NCBI GenBank assembly: GCA_949035555.1 | Contig: CAROLD010000005.1 | Span: forward strand, 1 to 64,000 | Reading direction: 5' to 3' | DNA length: 64,000 nt | Origin: an uncultured bacterium | Lineage (GTDB): Bacteria; Cyanobacteriota; Vampirovibrionia; Gastranaerophilales; Gastranaerophilaceae | Program-made: the position numbers and the translations under genes | In this document: positions 14,896-22,629 of the stretch, one piece after another | How the letters are laid out: each line of letters begins with the position of its first letter | Numbering within the stretch: position 1 is the stretch's first letter | The notes under the pieces: generated by a model | Databases searched by the model: none | Told to the model about the DNA's origin: nothing | Seen by the model: only the letters and a program-made list of their open reading frames with translations

Positions 14896-17268
14896 ATGGT
14901 TAAAATTTCGGGGATTTTATCTCTGGGTAAAAACTTAACTAAATCAGTGACAGAAGCATCTCATGGCGTGCCGGCAAGGGTGTCCAATCCTTTGCGCACA
15001 GTCAGTTTTTGCGGCGCAGAAAGTACGGCGGCAGTTACTGGAACTGCTAAAAAACTGCCTGAAACTGCCAAATTTTATTCCTATCCGCAACCCCTGCAAA
15101 AATCTCTAACTTCTGCTGTTGAAACACTCAGAGGAAGTGAAAAAACAAAAAATTTGGCAACTTTCTTAGACAATCTTATGGTTTATTCTTCAGAACCGGA
15201 ACTTATTGTTAAACTTTTGGAAAAGCCGCAAAATCTTCATACGTATGCAAAATCAAAAAGTATTTTGAACAAAATGTTCCAAAATGTTGGAGCAAAAGAT
15301 TTCCAAACAAAAGAACAAATTCTTGAAAATCTTGCACTTATGGTAACTTTTAACCCTGAAAGTTTTAAAGTTTTACAAAAATCAAAAGGATTTAAAGAAA
15401 TTTTGGCTAACAGATTGAATTTAGGCTACTTGGCTGAAATGCGTCCTATTGAGAAAATTGATGAGAATTATTTTTATAATTTGTTTGAAAGACTTGAAAA
15501 AGTTCAATCAGAAAAGTTATCTTCAATAAAAGGTCTTGATAAATCTCTTGCGGCAAAAGTATTCAAAGCCGCAGATGAACAAATTTGTAAAGATCCTGAA
15601 TTTAGCGAAAAGATTTTAGAGCAACTGTCAAAAAATCCTGAGTTGACAAACCGTATTTTAAAAAGGTTTGAGCCGCAAATAGAAAAGTCTTATTCCAACG
15701 TTCTTGAAGCTTTGGAAGCCTCAAATGCCGCACCTGAAGTTGCGGAAAAGCTAATTCAAATGAATGGTCTTGGGGGAGGTTTGAAGTTTCTGTTAAAAAA
15801 TTTGTCAGGTGAAGCAAGAGCTGTTTCTGATGATATTTGGGATTATTATATCAAACTCAATCAATCAAATCCTGAGATGTATCCTGCTTTTGCGCTCAAT
15901 GCGGTTAATTGTTTTGAAAAGACAGTCGGTAAGGATGAACATTTGGTAAAAACAATTCTGGAAAAAGCTCCGGCACTTAAAAATTCCAAATATAAAATTG
16001 ACGATGTTTTGTTTTGTGTAAATGAGAATAATATCGGATATTTGAAACATAATCTTTCAATCGGCAAATTTGATGAAGAAATGATTGCCAAACTTCGATT
16101 AATGCGCGGCAAGGATTTATATAAGGAACCTTCAAACTGGGCAGAAGTTGACAAAGTTTATAATGAAACATATCTTCCTGTCCACAATGCTTTTGCCGGA
16201 AAGAAAAATTTGATGTGGCCGGAACGTTCTGCTGCTCAAACTCTTGCAGAGATGCGTTTGTATGATGCTGAAAGTTTTCAAAAAGTGGAAGAACTCGGGC
16301 TTGTTGAGCTAATCAAGGAAGGTAAAGTAAATCCGCGGGTGCTGTCCGGCTTTCATGACGGGCGTCGAGTTTTTACTCCGGAAGTTCTTGCAGATTTAAA
16401 AATGCTCAAAAATAATGAAAGTATAATCAAAAAATTTGATAATTTTGATAAAATTTTTGCAAAAACCAAAGAAGGGGATGTGATTTCCGTAAATGGACAA
16501 TTATATCTTAATCTTGGCGGAAGAATCGAACGCTGGAATATGTCAGAAGAGAAATTTAATGAATTGTTTCCGCTTGTTGACAGATTTACCGCAATACAGG
16601 GAAAAGGCGATTGCTATTTAATTACAGCTCTTGATGCGCTTTATCGCACCCCGAAAAGCCGCGCTACATATTATAAAATGTTTGAGCAGGCAGGAGATGA
16701 TATTTGTGTAACTATTCCCGCATATAAGGATTTTAGCGGCAAAGTTATGTTTCCAAAAGGTGAAATACAAACATCTATATATAGTGCTGATGGGGCAAAA
16801 CATGTTCAAATGCTGGAACAAACTTACGCAAGAACAGCTTTGCGTTCCGAACCAACTTGTCCTGTCGGACAAAATCCTTTAACAACAGATGATTTATTTT
16901 ATTTATCGGAAAGGAATTGCGCAGGACATCCTGAAGATGTAATGAAAGAAGTTCTGATGTTTAACAACAATGTCCGCAAAGGTAAACTTAGCCGTAAAAT
17001 TTGGACAAAGCGCATACAAAAACCTGAAGATTTGCAAACCGTTCAGCAAGCGATGGAAGCATACGGTAATAATCCGAGATTTATATTTAATATAACTACA
17101 TTAGAAAAAGGATGCAATTTGGGTCATGCTCTGCAAGTTCGCGGCTATAATCCAGAAACTAAAAAGCTTTCTATCGTTGACCCGAGATGTAACGGTTTGC
17201 AGGAAGAAAGAACCGTTGATGAACTTAAAGATAATTTATATGGTTTATACACAACTATTCTTGCTTAG
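14896..17268 (+). CDS. Large protein with C-terminal calpain-like cysteine peptidase domain
   Basis: A 790-aa protein without a Sec signal. The N-terminal about 45 residues are disordered and end TVSFCGAES, an F-x-G motif. Residues of about 60-480 are a long alpha-helical region of short helices. The C-terminal part has the three marks of a calpain-type (C2) peptidase: AIQGKGDCYLITALDAL (Cys573), GHALQVRGY (His744) and VDPRCNG (Asp762/Asn766), spaced as in that fold. Expected role is proteolysis of an unknown target. SD AAGGGG decides the start at 14896. It stands alone between a terminator and asd. The peptidase reading rests on motifs, so activity is unproven. Confidence 0.6.
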   Translation: MVKISGILSLGKNLTKSVTEASHGVPARVSNPLRTVSFCGAESTAAVTGTAKKLPETAKFYSYPQPLQKSLTSAVETLRGSEKTKNLATFLDNLMVYSSEPELIVKLLEKPQNLHTYAKSKSILNKMFQNVGAKDFQTKEQILENLALMVTFNPESFKVLQKSKGFKEILANRLNLGYLAEMRPIEKIDENYFYNLFERLEKVQSEKLSSIKGLDKSLAAKVFKAADEQICKDPEFSEKILEQLSKNPELTNRILKRFEPQIEKSYSNVLEALEASNAAPEVAEKLIQMNGLGGGLKFLLKNLSGEARAVSDDIWDYYIKLNQSNPEMYPAFALNAVNCFEKTVGKDEHLVKTILEKAPALKNSKYKIDDVLFCVNENNIGYLKHNLSIGKFDEEMIAKLRLMRGKDLYKEPSNWAEVDKVYNETYLPVHNAFAGKKNLMWPERSAAQTLAEMRLYDAESFQKVEELGLVELIKEGKVNPRVLSGFHDGRRVFTPEVLADLKMLKNNESIIKKFDNFDKIFAKTKEGDVISVNGQLYLNLGGRIERWNMSEEKFNELFPLVDRFTAIQGKGDCYLITALDALYRTPKSRATYYKMFEQAGDDICVTIPAYKDFSGKVMFPKGEIQTSIYSADGAKHVQMLEQTYARTALRSEPTCPVGQNPLTTDDLFYLSERNCAGHPEDVMKEVLMFNNNVRKGKLSRKIWTKRIQKPEDLQTVQQAMEAYGNNPRFIFNITTLEKGCNLGHALQVRGYNPETKKLSIVDPRCNGLQEERTVDELKDNLYGLYTTILA

Positions 17269-17366
17269 TAGTAAATTATTGTAAATTTTTAAATAAATCC
17301 GGCTCATAATATTATTATTGTAGTATCATGGTTTTTGTACACTATTTAAAGGGAAGTATAAATATC

Positions 17367-18389
17367 ATGACAAAACAAAAAGCTAACATTGCAATTTTAG
17401 GTGCTACAGGTGTTGTAGGAAGAGAAATTACAAAGATTGTTGAAGAATTAAAGATTGATTTTAATTCAATAAAGTTTCTATCAAGTGCAAAGAGTGCAGG
17501 TACTAAAATTGAATTTCAAGGCAAGGAATATACTGTAGAAGAAGCAAAACCGGAAAGTTTTGACGATGTTAATATTGTATTAGCTTCAGCAGGCGGGTCA
17601 ACTTCTCAAAAATTTGCTCCTGAAATTGTAAAACGCGGCGGAGTTTTGATTGATAATTCTTCTGCGTTCAGAATGGAAGAAGATGTACCTTTAGTTATTG
17701 CCGGGGTAAATGATACTGATTTAAAACAGCATAAAGGTATTATTGCTAACCCTAACTGCTCAACTTCTCAATTGATGCTTGTTTTGAAACCGTTACATGA
17801 AAAATTCGGTATTAAAAAACTTATTGTTTCAACCTATCAGGCTGTATCCGGCGCAGGAATAAAAGCTATTAATGAATTAACCGAAAATACAAAAGCATCT
17901 TTAGCAGGTGAAGATTTTACACCTGATGCTTTCAAAAAGCCTATTTCATTTAACGTATTACCGCAGATTGATGTATTCTGTGAAAACGGTTATACAAAAG
18001 AAGAAATGAAAGTTGTTAACGAAACTAAAAAAATTCTTCATCTTCCTCAAGATTTGCCAATTTCTTGTACTGCGGCACGTGTTCCTGTTTATAACGGACA
18101 CTCTGAAGCTGTAGATATCGAGTTTGAAAAATCTGTTACTCCTGATGAAGTTCGCGAAATTCTTAAAAATTCTTTCGGGCTTACAGTAATTGATAATCCT
18201 GACAATTTCGAATACCCGACAACTCGTGATGCTTCAGGAGTTGATCCTGTATTTGTAGGAAGAATTAGAAAGAATTTAGCATTTGATAACGGAATTACAT
18301 TATGGTGTGTTGCTGATAATTTAAGAATTGGCGCGGCTTTGAATACTGTTAGAATTTGTCAAAAAGTTATAGAAATGGAATTATACTAG
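17367..18389 (+). CDS. asd: Aspartate-semialdehyde dehydrogenase
   Basis: Reduces aspartyl phosphate to aspartate semialdehyde, the branch-point step for lysine, diaminopimelate, threonine and methionine. 340 aa, normal. Motifs: the NADP-binding GATGVVGREI, NSSAFRM, NPNCSTSQLM with the catalytic cysteine, VSTYQAVSGAGIKA, and RVPVYNGHSEAV with the catalytic histidine. The start is ATG 17367 with SD AAAGGGA, not the longer frame from 17328. Three small unknown genes follow closely. dapB, using a product of this pathway, is at 41 kb. Confidence 0.97.
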   Translation: MTKQKANIAILGATGVVGREITKIVEELKIDFNSIKFLSSAKSAGTKIEFQGKEYTVEEAKPESFDDVNIVLASAGGSTSQKFAPEIVKRGGVLIDNSSAFRMEEDVPLVIAGVNDTDLKQHKGIIANPNCSTSQLMLVLKPLHEKFGIKKLIVSTYQAVSGAGIKAINELTENTKASLAGEDFTPDAFKKPISFNVLPQIDVFCENGYTKEEMKVVNETKKILHLPQDLPISCTAARVPVYNGHSEAVDIEFEKSVTPDEVREILKNSFGLTVIDNPDNFEYPTTRDASGVDPVFVGRIRKNLAFDNGITLWCVADNLRIGAALNTVRICQKVIEMELY

Positions 18390-18402
18390 AAAGAGATATA
18401 CT

Positions 18403-18705
18403 ATGCCGAAAATTGGACACTTAATAAGTAAACTTCAAGTTGGAGACAGGGTTTTTGACAACCCTGAAGTATGGAATTCCGCCCATAAAATAAAAAAAGC
18501 CGCAAAAAAGGCAGAAAGGCTTGCTTCAATAAAGGCAAATAGTCTGTTAAATTCGTCTTATCGAGTTTCTGAATTTAATCATGACAGTTGTGATGTTTAT
18601 GTTAGAAATTTAACTTCTCAGCTTGATAGTTCGAAATATTCACAGTTTGCTCCGTGGAATAATATGTACAAAAAATCTAAACAAATAATTCTTTTTAAAA
18701 AATAG
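18403..18705 (+). CDS. Small unknown protein with C-terminal APW motif
   Basis: A 100-aa basic protein with no signal or membrane segment. It is Lys/Ser-rich in the middle and ends SQFAPWNNMYKKSKQ plus a short tail. The C-terminal part resembles that of the protein at 18985 (SVWAPWSALYKSEK), which suggests a small family. It lies 13 nt after asd, so it is probably co-transcribed. Function unknown. Confidence 0.55.
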   Translation: MPKIGHLISKLQVGDRVFDNPEVWNSAHKIKKAAKKAERLASIKANSLLNSSYRVSEFNHDSCDVYVRNLTSQLDSSKYSQFAPWNNMYKKSKQIILFKK

Positions 18706-18719
18706 GATAAGGAAAAATA

Positions 18720-18938
18720 ATGCATATTTCAAAATTGACAATTAGCCCTATATTTTCAAAGACAGCAGCTATAGTAATAGATAACCCATCCGTTGAATCT
18801 GCCTCAATTTTAATAAAAGAAAGGTTAGCATCAAAGTATGGATTTCAGCATGCAGTTAGACCAAAAATGCCAAAATTTTTAAAAGGGTTTGTAAATCCTG
18901 AGACATATGTCGGAAAATCTTTTGATACATACAGATAG
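18720..18938 (+). CDS. Small unknown protein
   Basis: A 72-aa protein, start ATG 18720 with SD AAGGA. It begins MHISKLTISPIFSKTA and ends NPETYVGKSFDTYR. No membrane segment or recognised motif. It lies 14 nt after the previous small gene in an asd-led cluster. Confidence 0.5.
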   Translation: MHISKLTISPIFSKTAAIVIDNPSVESASILIKERLASKYGFQHAVRPKMPKFLKGFVNPETYVGKSFDTYR

Positions 18939-18984
18939 CAAAAAGTATTTTTACAGGTTTTAATTTGATTGAAAGGATAAAATT

Positions 18985-19326
18985 ATGGCAAAAATACAAC
19001 GGGTAACTAAAAATGCTTTTTCAAAGATACAGAAACAAAGAACTTTACAGGCTCAAAAAGCCTCTAAGGTTCAGACGAAAGCCCCTAAGGTTCAATCAAA
19101 AGCCCTTGAGGTAAAAGCTGAACCGAGTGCAGCTTTTGCTCCGGCGCCTCAAGCTTCGGCACTGGACTCTTATTTTAGGGAAGTAGCCCGAGATATGCTG
19201 AAGGGCATCACAAAAGTTGAATTAAAAGTTAATAATCCTGAGCCCGAAGCAAAAAAACTTTATTTGTTATCATCAGATAAATCTGTTTGGGCTCCATGGA
19301 GTGCATTATATAAATCAGAAAAATAA
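18985..19326 (+). CDS. Small unknown protein with Lys/Ala-rich repeats and C-terminal APW motif
   Basis: A 113-aa protein. The N-terminal half has imperfect repeats of a KVQTKAPKVQSKALEV type, then an Ala/Pro-rich linker, then DSYFREVARDMLKGI and the end SVWAPWSALYKSEK. That C-terminus resembles the one of the 18403 gene. SD AAAGGA. It is the last gene before a terminator at 19325. Function unknown. Confidence 0.55.
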   Translation: MAKIQRVTKNAFSKIQKQRTLQAQKASKVQTKAPKVQSKALEVKAEPSAAFAPAPQASALDSYFREVARDMLKGITKVELKVNNPEPEAKKLYLLSSDKSVWAPWSALYKSEK

Positions 19327-19350
19327 AAAAGAGCAATTAGGCTCTTTTTT
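19325..19350 (+). terminator. Intrinsic terminator of the asd cluster
   Basis: AAAAAAGAGC, a 6-nt loop, GCTCTTTTTT: a short GAGC/GCTC core with an A-T extension and T-run, 1-2 nt from the stop of the last small gene. Confidence 0.75.
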
Positions 19351-19423
19351 ATTACTTTTTGTTAATTTATAGGTCTTATAATTGCTATTTATAGTATAAT
19401 TGGATAGTTGAAGGGGATATTTT

Positions 19424-19894
19424 ATGGGTCAAGTCCTTAGAAGAGAAAATATAGCTGCCTTTATTCAAAGCTTGCAAAAAAGCGGAAAGACAGTTGTTGC
19501 AACAAACGGATGTTTTGACATTTTGCATGTCGGGCATGTCAGATATTTGCAAAAAACCAAATCTTTTGCAGACTATAGTGTTGTTTTATTGAATTCGGAT
19601 AAATCAGTTCGTTCAATCAAGGGCTCTTCACGTCCTATAAATAATGAGCAGGACAGAGCAGAAATTTTATGCGCTTTATCATGTGTCGATTATGTTGTAA
19701 TGTTTGACGAAGACAGTCCGCGTGATTTACTTGATGAAATCAAACCGGATGTTTATACAAAAGGTGCGGATTATACTATGGAAACTCTTCCCGAAGCTGA
19801 TATTATGCTTAAAAACGGTACTAAAGTTGAATTTATAACATTTGTACAGGGTAAGTCCACAACTAAGACTATTGAAAAAATGAAGAATAATTAA
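19424..19894 (+). CDS. rfaE2: RfaE2-type cytidylyltransferase-like adenylyltransferase
   Basis: A 156-aa stand-alone nucleotidyltransferase matching the C-terminal half of HldE, which makes ADP-heptose from heptose 1-phosphate. Motifs: TNGCFDILHVGHVRYL (HxGH), LNSDKSVRSIKG, RPINNEQDRAEILCAL and VYTKGADYTMETLPEA. It leads a cluster with lpxD, lpxC and fabZ, consistent with LPS core synthesis. A TATAAT at 19395-19400 and SD AAGGGG precede it. The heptose kinase and epimerase are not in this window. Confidence 0.85.
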   Translation: MGQVLRRENIAAFIQSLQKSGKTVVATNGCFDILHVGHVRYLQKTKSFADYSVVLLNSDKSVRSIKGSSRPINNEQDRAEILCALSCVDYVVMFDEDSPRDLLDEIKPDVYTKGADYTMETLPEADIMLKNGTKVEFITFVQGKSTTKTIEKMKNN

Positions 19895-19908
19895 TAAGGA
19901 GATAAACA

Positions 19909-21015
19909 ATGAGATCATTTACAGTAGATGAAATTACACAGATTGTAGGGGGAATGCTTACCAAAGCAGCAAGCCCGGAAATTACTCATATTGCACCGCC
20001 TCTATTGAGTGATGAAAATACACTTGCTCTTGCGCTTGGCGAAGAAGAAATTGCTAATCTTGCACAGTCAAAAGCTAAAGCAGCTTTAGTTCCGCTGGGT
20101 GTTCAAATTGATGGTTTCACTACTATTGAGGTTGAAAGACCAAGACTTGCAATGATGAAATTATTAAACTTATTCTATGTTCCGCCTGTTGTGAACAAAG
20201 ATATTCACCCGACTGCAGTTGTTGATGCCTCTGCAAAACTTGGACAAAATGTTTGTATAGGACCAAATGTTGTTGTGTCACCAAACGCAGTTATTGGGGA
20301 TAATACAAAAATTTTAGCTAATTCTTACATCGGAAGCGGTGCAGTTATCGGCAATAACTGTTTCTTCCATCCTGGAGTTAATGTTGGTGACAGAGTTAAA
20401 GTTGGTAATGATGTTATTTTGCACCATGGCGTATCTCTTGGTGCTGACGGTTTCAGCTTTGTAACAGAAAATCCTAACAATATTGAAACTGCCAGAAAAG
20501 ATGGAGAAATTAAAGAAGGCGATGTTGAACAGGTTATTTTCAAAATTCCTTCAATCGGTTCTGTTGTAATCGGTAATAATGTTGAAATCGGTGCTAATAC
20601 TGCAATTGATCGCGGCACTATTGAAAATACCGTAATCGGTGATAATACCAAAATTGATGACCTTGTTATGATTGGTCATAACTGTCGTGTAGGTAAAGGC
20701 TGCTTAATTGTTTCTCAAGTAGGTATTGCAGGAAGTTGCGTAATCGGAGATCGAGTTGTTATCGCAGGTCAAGCCGGTCTTGCTGACCACATCGAAATCG
20801 GTTCTGATACAATTATTACAGCAAAAGCAGGTGTTACAAAATCCTTCCCTGCTAAATCAATTATTGTAGGTATCCCTGCTGTTCCTAGAAAAGACTTTAT
20901 TAAACAACTGAAAACAATGAAAGATGCTCAGGAAATCTTTGCAAAATTCAGAAAATTTGAACCGATGCTAAAATCTTTTGAAGAAGCTCACCAAGAAGTA
21001 GAGGTTAACAACTAA
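19909..21015 (+). CDS. lpxD: UDP-3-O-acylglucosamine N-acyltransferase
   Basis: Adds the N-linked hydroxyacyl chain to UDP-acylglucosamine in lipid A synthesis, cytoplasmic, trimeric. 368 aa. The N-terminal uridine-binding domain (about 1-100) precedes a left-handed beta-helix of hexapeptide repeats (VVVSPNAVIGDNTKI and many more), the catalytic-histidine region VILHHGVSLGADGFSFV and a C-terminal helix. SD AAGGAG. The lpxC start follows after 2 nt. Confidence 0.95.
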   Translation: MRSFTVDEITQIVGGMLTKAASPEITHIAPPLLSDENTLALALGEEEIANLAQSKAKAALVPLGVQIDGFTTIEVERPRLAMMKLLNLFYVPPVVNKDIHPTAVVDASAKLGQNVCIGPNVVVSPNAVIGDNTKILANSYIGSGAVIGNNCFFHPGVNVGDRVKVGNDVILHHGVSLGADGFSFVTENPNNIETARKDGEIKEGDVEQVIFKIPSIGSVVIGNNVEIGANTAIDRGTIENTVIGDNTKIDDLVMIGHNCRVGKGCLIVSQVGIAGSCVIGDRVVIAGQAGLADHIEIGSDTIITAKAGVTKSFPAKSIIVGIPAVPRKDFIKQLKTMKDAQEIFAKFRKFEPMLKSFEEAHQEVEVNN

Positions 21016-21017
21016 GG

Positions 21018-21836
21018 ATGGTTACTTTAAAGAAAGAAGTCAAAATTGTCGGCAACGGCTTAATGAAAAATAAACCTTGTGAAGTAACTCTTTTTCCTTC
21101 AAATTCAGGGCAAATAAGATACTTTGTCAAAGGTAAAGATTCCTTCACCGCAACGGTTGACAATGTTGTTTCAACAGACCATTGTGTTGTTATGGGAACA
21201 AAAAAAGCACGAGCAATGCTGACAGAACATTTATCTGCGGCACTTGCATTCTGCGGTATTGATTCTGTAGATATATGTATGACAGAAGAGGAAGTTCCTA
21301 TCTTAGACGGAAGTTCGCTAGAATGGGTTAAAGCTTTTAAAGAAGCCGGAACAGACAAACCTTTCTTTGCTAAAGAAAAATATTATACAGTGTCAGAACC
21401 GGTATATTACTTGAATGGTAAAACAAGTTTGATTGTATTGCCTGACGATAATTTGTTTATGTCATATGCGGTAAATTATGACCATCCTGATTTAACAAGA
21501 AAATTTGTTAACTATAATCCGCGCAACAAATATGAGATCATTGAAGCAAGAACTTTTGGGTTCTATCACGATTTGAAAAAATACCAAATGCTCGGGTTTG
21601 CACAAGGAGTTACTCAGGATAACACCGTCGGTTTAACTGATGACGGAGGTTATACAACTGAGCTTCGTTCGGAAAATGAACAAATTAAACATAAATTACT
21701 CGACCTTATCGGCGATTTTTATTTAACAGGGGTAAACCCGTTAAATCTGCGATGCCAAATTCTTGCAAAAGAAGCCGGACATGCAGTTCACGTTAAGGTT
21801 GCAAAAATGTTGAAAGACAAGTTGATAGAAATATAA
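21018..21836 (+). CDS. lpxC: UDP-3-O-acyl-N-acetylglucosamine deacetylase
   Basis: Zinc hydrolase for the committed step of lipid A synthesis. 272 aa, slightly short of the usual about 300. Motifs: EHLSAALAFCGID with a zinc-ligand His, EVPILDGSS, ARTFGFYHDL, the zinc site IKHKLLDLIGD and AGHAVHVKV. It lies 2 nt after lpxD and is followed by fabZ after 10 nt, so it is translated from the same message. In many bacteria the next gene would be lpxA; it is absent here. Confidence 0.95.
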   Translation: MVTLKKEVKIVGNGLMKNKPCEVTLFPSNSGQIRYFVKGKDSFTATVDNVVSTDHCVVMGTKKARAMLTEHLSAALAFCGIDSVDICMTEEEVPILDGSSLEWVKAFKEAGTDKPFFAKEKYYTVSEPVYYLNGKTSLIVLPDDNLFMSYAVNYDHPDLTRKFVNYNPRNKYEIIEARTFGFYHDLKKYQMLGFAQGVTQDNTVGLTDDGGYTTELRSENEQIKHKLLDLIGDFYLTGVNPLNLRCQILAKEAGHAVHVKVAKMLKDKLIEI

Positions 21837-21846
21837 GGAGAGAAAA

Positions 21847-22299
21847 ATGACAGAAGAAATTAAAGAAGAAGTTGTATCTATGGATATTCAACAAATTATG
21901 GAAATGCTTCCTCACAGATATCCGTTCCTGTTAGTTGACAGAATTACAGAGTGTGTACCGGGTAAATATTCTAAAGGTTATAAAAATATGACAATGAATG
22001 AAGGTTTCTTCCAGGGACACTTTCCGGGCAATCCAATTATGCCTGGAGTTTTGCAATTAGAAGCATTGGCACAATGTTCAGCTCCGGTATTGCTTTCATT
22101 ACCTCAAAATAAAGGTAAATTAGCCTTATATGCCGGTGTTGACGGTGTAAGATTTAAAAATATCGTAAGACCTGGTGACAGATTTGATATGGAAATTGAA
22201 TTAACAAAAATCAAAGGTCCTATCTGTAAAGCACATGGTATCGGAAGAGTTGACGGTAAAGTTTGTGTAGAAGCTGATATGACTTTTGCTTTAACATAG
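21847..22299 (+). CDS. fabZ: 3-hydroxyacyl-ACP dehydratase
   Basis: Dehydrates hydroxyacyl-ACP in fatty acid elongation and competes with LpxA/LpxD for the same acyl chains. 150 aa hotdog fold with the active-site motifs LPHRYPFLLVD (His) and GHFPGNPIMPGVLQLEAL (Glu). SD AAGGAG. Last gene of the lpxD-lpxC-fabZ operon, with a terminator about 20 nt after its stop. Confidence 0.96.
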   Translation: MTEEIKEEVVSMDIQQIMEMLPHRYPFLLVDRITECVPGKYSKGYKNMTMNEGFFQGHFPGNPIMPGVLQLEALAQCSAPVLLSLPQNKGKLALYAGVDGVRFKNIVRPGDRFDMEIELTKIKGPICKAHGIGRVDGKVCVEADMTFALT

Positions 22300-22320
22300 A
22301 AAATATATTTTATTTTGAAA

Positions 22321-22352
22321 GAGGAAGGTATAACAACCTTTCTCCTTTTTTT
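22321..22352 (+). terminator. Intrinsic terminator after fabZ
   Basis: A GAGGAAGGT arm pairs with ACCTTTCTCC (one bulge) and is followed by TTTTTTT, directly after the fabZ stop. Confidence 0.7.
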
Positions 22353-22629
22353 GTAAACAAATGTAACGAAACAGACTAACCTTGAAATTAGATAAAAAGT
22401 ATATACTTTATATATATGTAAACATTAAATAAACACGAGAGATATTAAGAGAGAACTTTCAAAATCCGTTTAAATAAAGCAAAGAGAGACATTTAATTCC
22501 TATTCCTAATTCCTAGAAAAGTTTTATCCCCGCCATAGCCGCGGGGCTTTTTTTTAGATGTAAAGCAATTTTTTAGCTAAAAAATACTTTATATAAATAC
22601 AGGGGAAATTAATTTAGGAGAAATAGCCT
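22353..22629 (+). other. Gene-free interval, possible small RNA
   Basis: No ORF with a ribosome-binding site was seen. The interval is bounded by two terminators, the fabZ one and a hairpin CCCCGC-CATAGCC-GCGGGG with eight T residues at 22528-22555. The second must end something that starts after the first, so a small untranslated RNA from about 22420 to 22555 is possible. The upstream TATATACT/TATATATA stretch could hold a promoter but no clear -35 was found. Confidence 0.3.
22528..22555 (+). terminator. Strong intrinsic terminator with no obvious gene upstream
   Basis: CCCCGC/GCGGGG stem, 7-nt loop, then C and eight T residues. It lies 230 nt after the fabZ stop and before the UbiB-like gene. 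Confidence 0.8.
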
